Shown piece by piece: positions 1-16,750 of a DNA stretch of 64,000 bases; position 1 is the stretch's first letter; each line of letters begins with the position of its first letter. The stretch comes from Amia ocellicauda (lineage: Eukaryota > Chordata > Actinopteri > Amiiformes > Amiidae). Location: assembly GCF_036373705.1 (NCBI RefSeq), contig NC_089868.1, positions 12,587,020 to 12,651,019 of the forward strand. Direction: 5' to 3'. The notes under the pieces were generated by a model. It saw nothing but the letters and a program-made list of their open reading frames with translations, had not been told where the DNA came from and did no database searches. Both the position numbers and the translations under genes were made by a program.

Positions 1-489
1 ATCTCAAAAGGAAAGATCTGTCTATTCTTAATGTATCCAAATTATGCCGTTCTTCCCTGTATGTCCTCTACATCTGCAATCTCGACATGTGACAACCAGT
101 CCCAAATGTCATGTGACAACTTGCCTCAACCAGACTGTTGTGCTAACTTTATGCTGACTACCTGACATGATGTGTCATAGCCTTCCTGTCATGCACACAA
201 ATAAATATGCCTCTGGGTTTTCCAAGAGTATTCAGTATTATCAATTATGAAAAAATGAGCAGGACTGGCATCTGTACCAATAGCACTATCTGGTGATTTT
301 CTTTATAAGACTCATCAAGCAACTAGTGAATGAAATTCTGCCACTGAAGAGTCACTTAGATAGAATTACTATCTGATGCACTTTCCTAGCAGATCAAAAA
401 ATATATTTTAAATAAAATCAAATGTTGTATTTCTCTCTGCTGGTGTATGGTTAGTTGTCTTCATGAGAAAATTAACACAATATTTGTTT
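1..489. other. intergenic, nothing recognised
   Basis: AT-rich sequence without a supported exon, RNA gene or recognisable repeat. It ends where the duplicated block shared with 24.4 kb begins. Confidence 0.4.
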
Positions 490-810
490 CCTATTAAAGT
501 CTTCTCCTGAATCACAGGACAATACAATCAGCTGGTAGGATCCAGCACATAGAAGCAGGTGTGCGGTTCAAGGAATACAAATATTGTGTCGACTGCAGAC
601 TGCCACACAGTCCCTGCTTCTCACTCCTAGGAGGGTTTTTGATTGGTGGTTTCAATTATTGGCACTAATTTCTAGTCTAGCAAATGAAACGCATAGTAAA
701 CCACATTTTCACAGAGCAAATCAACCATTCTTGTTTATTAACTTTATTTCACTTTAATACATATGTTGAGCCAGGAATAAAACCATCTCTTGTATTGACT
801 GCACCATTAT
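490..810. repeat. segmental duplication block, copy A (partner 24407-24740)
   Basis: This stretch is nearly identical to 24407-24740. Both begin with CCTATTAAAGTCTT and run through the same GTCGACTGCAGACTGCC segment. Each lies downstream of a PKN-like kinase copy on the minus strand, so the kinase and its 3' flank were duplicated together. Homology resumes after about 1690 (partner about 24780); the interval between is a fold-back element found only in copy A. Confidence 0.85.
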
Positions 811-837
811 TTTATTTTATTATTTTATTTTTTTATT

Positions 838-880
838 TATTTGTTTGTTTGTTTGTCTGTTTGTTTGTTTGATTGTTTGT
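838..880. repeat. (TTTG)n microsatellite
   Basis: Interrupted TTTG/TCTG tetranucleotide run directly left of the fold-back element. Confidence 0.8.
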
Positions 881-884
881 TTGG

Positions 885-1687
885 TCCTGGGTAGTAAGTG
901 CTATTTCCTAATTGCTTATGCCTCAAAAGAATAGAAAATGGCTATTATTCCCCACAAACTTTGCTATTGTGACCAGGACAGTGATATTTTGAAATGTAAT
1001 TCTTTCCAATGAGAAAACGGGCATTTCGTTCACATAAAGTCAGAAATAAATTACTCCAAAAGATTTAGAAGTCAGTCATTTTTCGAGATTTAGGATTATA
1101 CTGTAAAGACCCTGTTCGCCCGTTTTTTCACTGGAAATTGTTACATTTAAAAATATGAAACTTTGAGAAAATGGGCGAATTTATGTCTTTACAGTATAAT
1201 CGTAAATCTCGAAAAACGACTGACTTCTAAATTTATTGTAGTTATTTTTGTATTGCTTTAGTATAAATACATGTTAGTTTGGATTCATACATTGTTTTTT
1301 CCTGACTTTATGTGAACGAAAAGACGCAAATTTGCCCGTTTTGTCATTGGAAATAGTTACATTTCAAAATATGAAACTTTGACAAAACGGGCAAATTTGT
1401 GTCTTTGCAGTATAATCCTAAAACTCAAAAAACGACTGACTTCTAAATCTTTTGTACTCATTTTTGTATTGCTTTAGTATAAATACATGTTAGTTTGGAT
1501 TCATATGTTGTTATTTTCTGACTTTATGTGAACGAAAAGACACAAATTTGCCCGTTTTCTCATTGGAAATAGTTACATTTCAAAATATCACTGTCCTGGT
1601 CACAAAAGCAAAGTTTGTGGGGAATAATAGTCATTTTCTATTCCTTTGAGGCATAAGAAATTAGGAAATAACACTTACTACCCAGGA
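885..1687. mobile_element. fold-back (long-TIR) element with internal tandem units
   Basis: The ends are inverted copies, TCCTGGGTAGTAAGTG on the left and CACTTACTACCCAGGA on the right. Complementarity continues inward for about 165 bp on each side, to about 1050 and from about 1516. The core holds two direct copies of a unit of about 213 bp, starting near 1163 and 1376 with CTTTGA[GC]AAAA. Each unit is itself partly palindromic. There is no ORF, so this is a non-autonomous DNA element. It is absent from the duplicate block at 24.7 kb, so it inserted after the duplication or was lost there. Confidence 0.75.
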
Positions 1688-1824
1688 ACAAAAATTGTAT
1701 TACATAGTGTAATGAATTTATGAAAAGTAAAGCATGTGGAATGTCTTGTGAAGTAATTAGTTCCTGCTAAAGATGTTTACTGCTCACATGGTATCTAATT
1801 TCCTGTTTCTAGTTTTTTTCTGCT

Positions 1825-2035
1825 ATACTATACTATAATGAGCCCGTTACAAAGTGACGTAACCCCTCGGTAAAAGTAGTACAGTGTTAAGCCTCCCACG
1901 GTAGGGGGCCCGGCCTTTTGGCATAGAGGGCTTAACGCTATACTGCGCTGGAGCCGCTGCGGTGCGGAGCGCTCGGAGGAGCGCCGGTGGTGTGTGGCTC
2001 GAATCCCAGGGCGTGGAGCTCTGACCCGCATCAGC
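1825..2035 (+). mobile_element. tRNA-derived SINE-like insertion
   Basis: A GC-rich block absent from the duplicate locus near 24.9 kb. It contains a polymerase III B-box-like GGCTCGAATCCC at about 1996-2007 and a hairpin-rich body. It lies immediately beyond the stop codon of kinase copy 1. Limits are approximate and the family is not identified. Confidence 0.45.
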
Positions 2036-2045
2036 TACATGAAGG

Positions 2046-6397
<4,352 letters not shown>

Positions 6398-6539
6398 CTT
6401 GTCTGCAAGCAGTTGCACCTGTTGGCCAAGAGATTCACTCTTGCCAGGTGGCTTCCATAATGTCAAGGGATGTGCACTGTCTGTGAGCTCTTCTCGATAA
6501 TGAAGGCTTTGGCACAAGCAGAGCCGTTCAAGGTTCTGG

Positions 6540-6575
6540 AGTCCCTGTGACGTCACAATGGGATGACGCACGTGC
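6540..6575 (-). promoter_or_regulatory. CRE-containing proximal promoter/5' region of kinase copy 1
   Basis: A perfect palindromic CRE, TGACGTCA, lies at 6548-6555, about 150 bp upstream of the ATG. It is embedded in a segment similar to 41905-41945, upstream of kinase copy 3, including the following GATGACRCA-type motif. Known: CREB/ATF proteins bind this site. Whether it is promoter or transcribed leader is inference. Confidence 0.45.
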
Positions 6576-6714
6576 CGTGCAAGCCAGCAAAGTATGTCTG
6601 TTTAACGTCTCCATGGTTACGGTTGACTGCGCAGACCCTGCTTTATATACAAATATTAATGTACGCATATTTGTCATTCATGTTAATTAATTGCAGGCAA
6701 TGGGGAAAATGTAT

Positions 6715-6780
6715 ATACATATATATATATATATAAAATGATCATTATTATGATGATGATGATTATTATTATTATTATTT
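6715..6780. repeat. (AT)n and (ATG/ATT)n microsatellites
   Basis: A dinucleotide AT run is followed by imperfect GAT and then TTA triplets. Confidence 0.9.
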
Positions 6781-6789
6781 GAAATGTAT

Positions 6790-7620
6790 TGTTATGGAGG
6801 TTTGTTGCACTCAGTGCTTGTTATTGTGTGGAACCCAGTAGCAGCCCTTCCTGGTTATTAGCCAGTAGGACGTTAGTATTATGGGATGTCCCATGGCTGA
6901 TTGCTCGCAGGTTCCCGGTCCGGACTGGGGCAAGAGCGGCACTTTGTACTCGTCAAGCACAGGTACTGGGTTTGTTTTCCTGATTTCTATAATTAAACAG
7001 CTAAACTGCGGATCGTCTGACCTGTGGACATATTTCAACCTCGCGTCCAAAATATAAAAGTGCGCACACGAGCAGGCAGGGGGGCTGGGGGCTCACGGTG
7101 CCACAGCTTGTTCACCAGAAACTCCTCCATCAGGGCTGGAAGCGGCTGCTTTCAATGAGGTCGCATATTTGTAGCGGCGCACGAATAGAAAACGGCGCCT
7201 CAGCCGATACAATCACAGCTGCACCGAAACAGCTGGTTGACGAGAAAGCGCGCCTCGTCTGCAGTATAATGGCGGTTCAAATGGGATATTTCGCTGCTGT
7301 ATGTGGTTGTGAAGCAAAGATGTGTTTGAGTCCAAATCCGCCTGATTTCATGGATCGCATGGAGATTTTGAGGCGAGTTTATTGACTTCGAAATGAATTC
7401 CTCAATCCTCATTTTGCAGCATTAATTTTGAACAGACAGTGATCAAGGGAAGTGTTAAGACTTGAATGTAATAAGACACGAAATGCTTGAAAGTTGATCT
7501 ATCTGCCTACAGTAATCTTTAACACATTAAAACAATACAAGTGGTCTGAAAGCGCTGTAATACTTATATGCACATCTATGTAAACGTTTTATTTTGCACT
7601 TTGTCAAATGAAAGTAATAA
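6790..7620. other. intergenic, no supported gene
   Basis: Moderately CpG-containing sequence with short open frames (for example 7098-7385 +) that resemble no family I know and have no convincing splice sites. Confidence 0.3.
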
Positions 7621-7623
7621 ATA

Positions 7624-7644
7624 TGTGTGTGTGTGTGTGTGTGT
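7624..7644. repeat. (GT)n microsatellite
   Basis: About ten uninterrupted GT units. Confidence 0.9.
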
Positions 7645-7649
7645 TGGAG

Positions 7650-10106
7650 GTGTATCCCTGGTGTCTGGACCTTGACTATACCTTGACCAAGACATTTGCA
7701 CCCTGGCAAAAAGTAATTGACTACCCGTGCCGTAAAACGTCAATTAACACGCCTGGCGTTTAATCCAAATAACTGCGAGGAGCCGCGGCGTCAATTAGAC
7801 CAGCGTTTGTATTAATAATCATCAGTAAAGAGACACCGCGGACACACGCAGGGTAAGAAGAGCCTGGAAAGATAATAGACCAGGCTTTTATTGATTGAGT
7901 TATTATGATCCATTAATCATTTGCTTTCCAAAGATGCAAACAAATCACATTCAGTGTATGGTGAAGTACACACTGGATTGGACACCAGATACCGGTGATT
8001 GTGTTAGCAGTGTAAGAGTCCATATACTGTGAACTGTCGCTAAATACACACAAAGCACCTCAACACGACTGTGGAAATACGCTTTAAACCCAGCCATCAA
8101 CATTATACTTCATCAATGCATTGTTTATGTGGCAATGGACACAATGTACAGCAATACAAACATACAGCAATATATGGGTCAATGACGTGACACATGCATT
8201 CTGGAGTCCCAAGCATATTACAAATATTAGATGTATTTATTTGTTATTAAATAATATGTCTCAACACTCCTATCTTTATTCACTGATTGGAGTATTTTTC
8301 ACGAGTATTTAAAATGTTAGGATCATCCAAAATGTCATACTGTCCACACCTAAAATGAAAATTCAAAAACTACAATTACAAATTACAAAAACGAATTAAG
8401 AAAACTATAAAACCTTAGATCTAACAGTTGGACATAATTGTGTGAGTGTTTGCATTGTTGTATAAAAATATTGCAAAGACTCTTAATTTCATTTAATTTT
8501 TACATGAAAGATACTTTTGTCCCCATATTGGGATTTGTCATTCCGGACAACAGACACTCAGGAGCATTTTTACATCATTGCATTTTGCTGGCCATGTGAT
8601 GGACATTATCATTTAGAAGATGATGAAGGACCCCCAGGCTGTGCAGAAAGTTTAGTAAGTCTCTCCTAAAATGTTGATAATTTGACCTTTTCGATCACTG
8701 GTGCACTAGGGTACAAAATTCTGTGTCATACAGGGCAACACTTAAAAATCATTTATAATATAGTTTTTTGATATGTATATTTATTTGTGAAAGATGGCAT
8801 TGAATAGTTGTAGGTCATAGTAATACATTTATATAAATTGTCAAGTAATTGCCTGATTCATAAGTTAAAACTTGTATTTTGTCATAGCAGGAAATGATCA
8901 CTTTCTGTTATCTAACAATATCACTCATTATCTGGAGTGACTTACTTATACTTGTATTGTTTTTAGGAGTATTATTAAGCATGTAGGCATCACATTTACA
9001 TTGTCATGTTGTTTAAATAACACAATGAAATATTTATAACATTATTTCTGTAGTTTTAATGTACATATTTTGTGTGGATGTCCTTAAATAAGAAACAAGA
9101 TGGCAACATGGTCATTATTGTTTTGTTTTAATTTATGTTTATGTCATGAAGTCATTTGCAAGTTTTAAGAGAATATAAAAATCCAAGATCAAAAATAGCA
9201 TAATTCCTATATATTTAATATGGTATGATATCAAAATGTTCAATATACTTTTTAATCTGTTGAAATATTACTGAATTGACTTCATGTCATTAATGACTTA
9301 GAACATTGTTGTCCCAATTTGTTTTTACATCACAAATGTTTACATGTTTGTTGTATAACCTAAAAATACTTAATGTGCTGAAAATTATTAAGTTAATGTT
9401 TTGAAATCTTATGTTTTACTGCTATGGCTTTATCAAATATGCCTTGAGTGGAAATGTATTGCTCACCTCTGATTATTTGCTGTTAATTTAAATAAATTAT
9501 ACATTTAGTAACTCTCACTCTCAGTTAAATATAGAATTATTTTTTAACTACATCTTTGTTGCTGAGACTATCTTGAGATATCATCCCGTATGAAATCTCA
9601 CAGTATGTCATTCTGAGTAACAATATCAGTCAGGTAGGACAACACTGAATATTCTTGTAAAAATACAGAAGTCAGTAACAATAATGATATACTTTTTACT
9701 AGAAAGCATTTTTAAACATTTCCCAGCATTTTCCACTATTCAGCGTTATGTTTTGAGTGACTAACTTCACAAAATGTGCCGCTGTCAATAGAAAAGCCCA
9801 CATTTGTGAGATTAATTGTGTTTTTTGTTTTTTTCTGGGCTGAATATGTTTGTTGAGATACATATGAATACTCATAACTCACTCTATGCTGACAAAAAAC
9901 TAAAGTCAAATAATTTGCAAATCTATCTATGTTATCCGGTATGACATTTTTGATACTAGAAATAATGATTTATAATACAAAAGTATACATTATTTTCAGA
10001 AATAAACCTTTGAAATATATGCATAACATTATAATGAAGAGCTTTAATTTGTATTTTAAACTGTTTTTTTTTTTTTACCATTTTAAAATCCTTATTCATC
10101 ACTGAC

Positions 10107-10108
<2 letters not shown>
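7650..10108. other. long AT-rich intergenic stretch
   Basis: No frame, splice-site pair, RNA gene or repeat family could be supported in these 2.4 kb. Confidence 0.5.

Positions 10109-10158
<50 letters not shown>
10109..10158. repeat. (AT)n microsatellite
   Basis: About 25 AT units abutting the left side of a Tc1-type relic. This fits TA-target preference or slippage. Confidence 0.95.
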
Positions 10159-10161
<3 letters not shown>

Positions 10162-10415
10162 TAAATGTCTATAATTTTAATGGTAGGTGTATTTTAACAG
10201 TGAGAGACTTATAATGCCTTGCGAATTTCCCTCATTAACATGCAAATCCATTTATAACTTTTTTGAAATGCATTTTTCTGGATTTTTTTGTTGTTATTCT
10301 GTCTCTCACTGTTAAAATACAACTACCATTAAAATTATAGACTGATCATTTCTTTGTCAGTGGGCAAACGTACAAAATCAGCAGGGGATCAAATACTTTT
10401 TTCCCCTCACTGTGT
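10159..10415. mobile_element. non-autonomous Tc1 relic (TIR remnants only)
   Basis: The right part, from CTCATTAACATGCAAATC to CCCCTCACTGTG, matches the terminal region of the Tc1 element at 27840-28016. The phrase GTCTATAATTTTAATGGTAGG occurs in both orientations (left about 10167, right about 10320), so the two arms face each other with the transposase gene deleted. It is a MITE-like deletion derivative of the family that truncated kinase copy 2. Confidence 0.75.
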
Positions 10416-10859
10416 ATATATATATGTATACACAAACCTTTAAGTTGGAGGTATGGCGCCATCGAGGGAACCTCACAAAGAACCTCGACGACATTTAAAA
10501 ATAATTGAGTGGAGTCATTGGTTAGGCAGAAGACATCAAATGGTGTTCTAGGCAGACTTTTCCATGATGTGAAAAGGTTCAAATTCTGAGTGTTTAACTT
10601 ATCTTACTTTAAAAGAAGAAAAGAAAAACATTGATCAAACATTTGTGAGGTTTGATTAAAAGTGCAGTGACTCTGACCTACAGAATCTTTTCTGTTTGTT
10701 TGTTTTAAATATGAGGACACACCTACACACAAAACTGAATGTATCTAAGAAATACAGCAACATGTAAATCTATATATGCATATTTTTGGTTGTATTTTTT
10801 ACATTGACAGAAAAGGCCAAGCTGTACATTTCCCTATGGCAAACTAGCCTTTTTATTTT

Positions 10860-11670
10860 GTAATAAAGCTGTTTACTGTCATTTGTGTTGAGTGTGTTAT
10901 TACTCTGTATTCAAGCAAATAACACAGGAAGAAGGGTTTATGAAAGTGATACGACCTATAATATTTATGTCACTTTATTTGAATTGCACAAAATCCTTCA
11001 TAGCAATGTAATGTGAGTGTTATAACTCTTGCAGCACCTTATACCAGTGTTATAATACATGTTAATGTCCTGGTTTATTGAATATACTTAATCTACATAC
11101 TGAAATGAGTAGCTTACTTCCATTTAAGCAGCACAAAAAAGAGCAGCAAGTAAAAGATTGACATGGTCCTTCATTTGAGCTACAAAGGTATATATTTATT
11201 TTAAAATAAGAAAACAGTGACATGATCAAACAATAAGATACAGATGTACATCAATAATCCATTTAGGTCCACAATGAACAGAACACAATATTAATTATGA
11301 TGAGAACAATATGTACCAAGCTGTGCATACATTTTCTTCAATTGAAATCTACAATTTTCTTTGGTGTCCTATGGCAAGATGTTATGTCCCATGTTTCATA
11401 GCAGAGTGTTATAACATTATGTCTTGTATGTATTTATACCTGCATTATGACGCTTTACCCCCAAAATCAGGACGAATCATTTTATGACATGTGGCATGCA
11501 TGGTTATGTCAAACATTTCATAGGGAATGCTACAATCAGTGTTGTGAATACTTATGTGCCTGTTATGTCAGTTGGAAAATGGTTATGGCTGGTTATGAAT
11601 GTATTATGGCTGTGTTATGTAGCCTTTATGTAGGCTACATAGAGGGGTGTTCAAATAAAGCGTTACCATG
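10860..11670 (+). repeat. degenerate GTTATG-rich interspersed repeat
   Basis: Dense irregular repeats of GTTATG and TTATGT lead to an end reading TTCAAATAAAGCGTTACC near 11652-11669. Such tails occur on dispersed fish repeats. An ORF at 11447-11710 is a by-product of the simple composition. Class not determined. Confidence 0.3.
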
Positions 11671-11709
11671 CGTGCACTGCTTCGAAGCACTGGACACATG
11701 CTCTCCATA

Positions 11710-13360
11710 GTGACATCAGCTGCTCAATACATGGTATTGCGACTGTATCGAGTGACTGGAAAGACAATAGTCCTCGGACATCAGCCAGGCAATATACAAA
11801 TGAACCCATCGTCATCATGTCCACAAATATTCGGTCATTAAACCTGCTTTGTCAGCAAGGTATAAGTAACATTATGTAATAGTTTCTCTGTGATCAATAT
11901 AAAGACTCAAGACTAGATGATGAATTTAGAGTAGGCAGTCACATTTACCTGATTAATGTCGTATGTTAAGTAGCCACGCCAAATAAATGCAATTAACTAT
12001 AAGCATAGTCTACATTTCATATAGCCTAGATATAGTCAACAGTTACATGTATTTCCTGTTCATATATTTAGGGATGTGGTTGTGTGATGATCCAAGTGAT
12101 GCTGATATAGAGTATCGCCTACATTTTGTTTATGACAGATATTGTGCACCTGGGAAAGTGATGGTTTATATAACAGAGGGCAAAGACTATATTGGGAAGT
12201 ACAGAGAGACATGCTTGTTTAAACCAGAAGTGTCGATACTGCTTCGTGAAGCCTGCTTCGAGTGTCACATCACTAATTGTCGGTGGATATTTTAATGCAT
12301 TTTATTGATAATGTGCTCTTCTCACACCCAGGGTGCTACAAGTCTAGAAAAAGATAAGAGTTGTGTTGCATCCATGTCTTAATGTCCAGTAAGCAGTTTG
12401 TAAGGACTGTATGAGTGACTGTCATATCAGGCTTTGTGGCCATGTAGATTTAGGAATAATTCTGAGGTCATGTGGTTTGTGGGTTTCCAGGGAATGGCAT
12501 TTAAAAGAGGACATTTTATGATAAATACAGGTTGAAAGCTGCAAGAGACAGATCTTCAAAAATAAATGCAAAATCTATTTTAACATTGGAAAAAGCCTTT
12601 CTAGTGAATACATTCAGGGCCTGTAGACAGTCCACACCCCCTTGAGCTTTATTCACATTTTGGTGTGTCAGAGCCTCAGAGTTTCATTAATTCATTTTTT
12701 CCACTCATCTACACAACACACTCCGCACTGCTGAGGTGAGAAATTTTTATCATGAAAAAAATCTTAAAAATACAGCCTCCTCCAGCAGCAGCAGCCATCC
12801 CTGAGACTGACCTTGAAATAACGGTGCAGGCAGTCCTGGACGGAGCTCTGAAGGAGGAGGTCCAGAGCCCGGTGGGGGGAGGCCTCTGAGGAGACAAGTG
12901 CAGCTCCGCTGCTGCAGGAGAGACACAGATGGGGAGACACAGGGGCCACAGTTATTAAACACAGCCCGTGAGGAGTCAAACACATTGACCCCACTGGTCT
13001 TCCATCAGCCACTGATTTGTTTCATTTGAAAAAGATCAGACACAAATGGGGGGTTTGTTCTTAAGTTCTGTCCTTCACACCAATTTCATTTTTCAGATCA
13101 GTGCTCTTCCTGCAGGTCATTATCTCTGACCACAGCCCTGCCATTGACTGCAAAAAAGCAAAAGTGCCTCAAACTTATGCTCTGACATCGGGAGCAGCCT
13201 GGCTGTGAGTGCTGTCCTCTGATCTCTACTGCTGGGGTGTGAGACTGCAGTGGGGAGCCCATCTCCTTCCCTGAGGGAGTGTGGCACTTATTTACCCTGG
13301 GGGCTGTCTGGCAGGCTGAAAAGAGCGTGTGCATATTCCCTATTCCACCTTGCACAGTCA
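11710..13360. other. intergenic with unassigned short ORFs
   Basis: Two frames look slightly protein-like: 12072-12295 (+), preceded by an AG at TATATTTAG, and 12775-12889 (+), a Pro/Ala-rich frame ending in a stop. Neither matches a family I recognise and neither has a partner exon. Confidence 0.25.
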
Positions 13361-13462
13361 GTCCATGATTGTCATACGACGGTGAAATTAGTTTGATTCT
13401 ATCGATTGATTGATTAGATGGGTTGAATGGCCTCCTCTCATTTGTAAACTTTCTTATATTTT
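13361..13462 (+). mobile_element. SINE/LINE 3'-tail fragment
   Basis: The phrase GGTTGAATGGCCTCCTCTCA followed by TTTGTAAACTTTCTTAT is a common 3' tail of dispersed repeats in ray-finned fishes. Only the tail is recognisable here. Confidence 0.45.
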
Positions 13463-15277
13463 ACGTGCACTAAAAGTGACATGACCAATGAAACACGAGA
13501 GGAAGACCTGGATTGGTGGAAAAGCTTATCTGCGTGTCTAACCGCAAATAACTGTACAACAAACCAAATAAATATAGACAGACAATATATAACAAGCTAT
13601 CGCGGAGGAGCTGGGGATGAATGGTGCCTACTGATGTAGCTAGAATTCTCCTAGGAAATGGGTAAGCACAGATAAACAACAAAAAGGAGACTTACATTAC
13701 TTACAAAGATTTGCAACTTCAAATAAACACACTGAAACATGCTCTCTGCATTTGTGTCTTTATGGTGAGGGTAGTCTGAGTGAAATCTTTATTATTTAAT
13801 TTTTTACATATTTCTAAATGATGTAAAAGCTCCTGATTTCTTCAGCAGCCCCGTTGTAACCTCAAAACATGTCAGGTGACAGAGCTTTCTGTAGACATGC
13901 CTCGCAGCTGAAGCTTCCAGAAATGTCTTAAAATTCACCTATTTTAAAAAGCTTTTAAGGATCTCTGTTAGTTGCAAGTTTTTAAATCCTCATAGGCATT
14001 CTTACATGCTTGCTCCCCATTATTGGCTGACCTGCTTGTTTTGTCAGTATGTTTAAATTGCCACTATTGTGCTGCTTGTTGCCTTTGCTAACTCACAGAG
14101 TCCCGAAGCTGAAGGTCATGCTATCCGTTCTGCATATCCCCGTCCGTACACACGTCTTGCTTGTGGCTCCTGACAGTCTGCATGGGCTGCACTCGATGGT
14201 ATCAGTTCAGGTTTGACAATCGTGATTGCAACCATTGCACAGAATCTGATACGCAAAAACAATAAACATTCAAAACAGAAGTTACAAAGAAACATTATGC
14301 ATATTTAGTGTTGATTGTGTAATCTCTAATATAGGACAGTTCCTAGGACAGACAACAGACAACACATACAAATCAGACAAAAGGCGTCCAGAAATGGCTT
14401 GTACCCATTGATCGCATAATAAGCAAGAGTAGTCTGTTCCTGCTCCCTTGTTGTGGGTCCAGGACATGTAAAAGAAAGAAATACTCATACTATAGTTAGA
14501 GCATCCATTCTAGGAATAGTCTTGATTGGAAGAGACTGAGTTAATTAATTACATTTGCCATTATATTGTTTGACCTGAGCCCAACATTTACAGCACACCC
14601 CTCTATCCTGTCCGTCCACAAACACCGGTAACAGCATTGTGGGCCACTTCAGGTCTTTTCAACCATTTCTACTTGAAATTTTGCTAAAACATCTTATAAC
14701 AGGATAAATCCTATGAATTGTTTTGGAAGAAACTTCTTTAACTTCATTGGCGAGATGATACCTAACAGAAATCTTAAAAAAACTAAATCAGTTTATATTT
14801 TTAAAAATTGCATTCCAGTAAAATGTTGCAGGGGGAATAGAAATACATCATTTCCTAGTTTGTTTAATGTCACATTTCCTATTTAAAATATCCACGTCCT
14901 CCAGCAATAAGGATGATGTCTGAACAACAGTCTCTAGCTGGCAAACCTCCTTATATAATCTTAACAGTAATAAAGTCCCTCTGGGAATTGCAACAAAAAC
15001 TATTGCAAATTAACTGGATTTTTAAATGCATTGAAGAATTCTGAGTAATTAAATAATTATATTTTAATTTAATAATTATGTTTATATATTCATTTCCAAG
15101 TCAATTGTACCCGTTTATGAACAGTAGCAAGTTTAACAGGGATTTTATTCACATCAAAATTACATAAGAATTCAATATCACCAACCTTCCGAAAGATAAA
15201 TCTAGTGAATACATAACTGATCTAGATATTCCTTCATTCTTCCATAATAGAACACGGTCTGATACAGATAAATCCCT
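13463..15277. other. intergenic, nothing recognised
   Basis: No coding frame with splice support and no clear repeat was found in this 1.8 kb. Confidence 0.4.
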
Positions 15278-15669
15278 TGTTCGTGATGGGTTAGTGAACC
15301 CAGGTGCGCAGCGACAAGGCAGATCAGGCTAGCAGGAGGTCAAGGGCCGGTGAACAGTACAGTGTAGGTCATGGGATCAGACAAACAACACTAACTAGGT
15401 AATCCAAAGAGCGATGATCAAAACACAGAGCGCTCTACAGAACTAAACATTCAGAAAAGCAAACTCCTAGAGAAGGCAAGACTTCACAGAGAACAAAGGG
15501 GTATATATACAGGAAGCAGGTGAAGCAAGGAAATGAGGAACAGGTGTGCTAATGGATTGGGGAACAAGGGGCAATAATTCAATAATGAGGTGAAGAGGAA
15601 TGAAAGAGACAGGGGAGACATAACACTGGGGAAAACTAAGACCTCTGGTGGTGAAATGTAGACATGACA
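15278..15669 (-). mobile_element. LTR (probable 3' LTR of a deleted retrotransposon)
   Basis: Read on the minus strand the block begins TGTCATGTC and ends TCACGAACA, giving TG...CA termini. It has a TATA-like element, GTATATATACCCC, near 15500. Just outside its 5' end (plus 15670-15683) lies a purine tract on the minus strand, TGAGGGGGGTTCC. That is the expected place for a polypurine tract ahead of a 3' LTR. No internal coding region remains. Superfamily not determined. Confidence 0.5.
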
Positions 15670-16574
15670 GGAACCCCCCTCATGCTATATATATCACAAA
15701 CCAAGAATTACAATTATTATTTTTTTCTATAATGGGCATGAAGTTCAGACTACTTCTTTCTTCCAGATCTTAACATATCTTGGAATTAAAATGTGTAATC
15801 ACCTTTTAATAGGAATGTCACTGAAAAGCCCAGTAAAGAATTTATGTCTTGAAGCACAGAGGATACAGTATTTATTTAACATGCCCGGCCTGGAAGCTCT
15901 CCACCTCAGCAGAGTCTCTCTGAACAACACAATTTAACAGCCTTTTATACAATGCATGACGCATGGTTCTGTGGGCAGGGTCAGTCACATGCTTCCAAGA
16001 AGCGTTGCCCCAAGGTCAGGTCGTGGACCTTTGCAAAGAGGTTGTCTTCCTGGTGGAAGTTGAGGGATGCAGAAACCAGATGGCTTCCCTTGATGTACTG
16101 GGAGAGGTCCGATCCCACGGTCATCATTAGCAACTGTCAACCAATCATTAACTAAAACACTTCCTGCCAATCTGGGGAACCAATTAACAGACTTTTAACA
16201 AACAGCTGTGGACTCTCTCTCCACTATGTGATCATTATATCATTGACAGGAAATTATAACAAATGTACCTTATTGAAATTTGCTCAGTCTGCATACTATT
16301 ATTCATATAAAACATTATACAGTTTATATAAAGCATACTGGCTCTTCAGTCACAGATGTTGCTTAACTCACAATCTTCTAAGGCAAATCATTCAAATTCT
16401 TTAACATTTAACAATAATCCACATACAGAAGAAATCTATTTTGATACTATCAAAAGCCTCCTAAATACTTAAAACCCCAAAACTTGCAGTGTTTTAAACA
16501 AACTCATGCTTCTGTGACAAAGGCTTTATACAAATCCACAAACAAAATTAAGCTGTCTTCATGAATGAGGTCAC

Positions 16575-16750
16575 TGTAGTCCAGTGGTTTTCAAACCGGT
16601 CCTGGAGTACCCCCTGCCCTACTGGTTTTTGTTCCAACCGAGGTTTTAATTGCTTAATTGAATCCTTAATTGACCTAAAAAAGCAATATACCATTCAATT
16701 AAGTAATTAAGACCTCGTTTGGAACAAAAACCAGCAGAAGGAAGGATCAC
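16575..16750. mobile_element. palindromic MITE
   Basis: The arm at 16621-16672 is repeated inverted at 16692-16735. The shared core is CTGGTTTTTGTTCCAA followed by TTAATTACTTAATTG-like sequence, separated by a short loop. It has no coding capacity. Confidence 0.65.

Noticed and set aside
11987-12295. 102-codon plus ORF
   Set aside because: Protein-like in its second half and preceded by an AG, but no family resemblance and no other exon; could be a repeat-derived frame.
12709-13012. Three overlapping minus-strand ORFs
   Set aside because: They lie opposite a Pro/Ala-rich plus frame in GC-richer DNA, with no similarity recognised and no splice partner on either strand.
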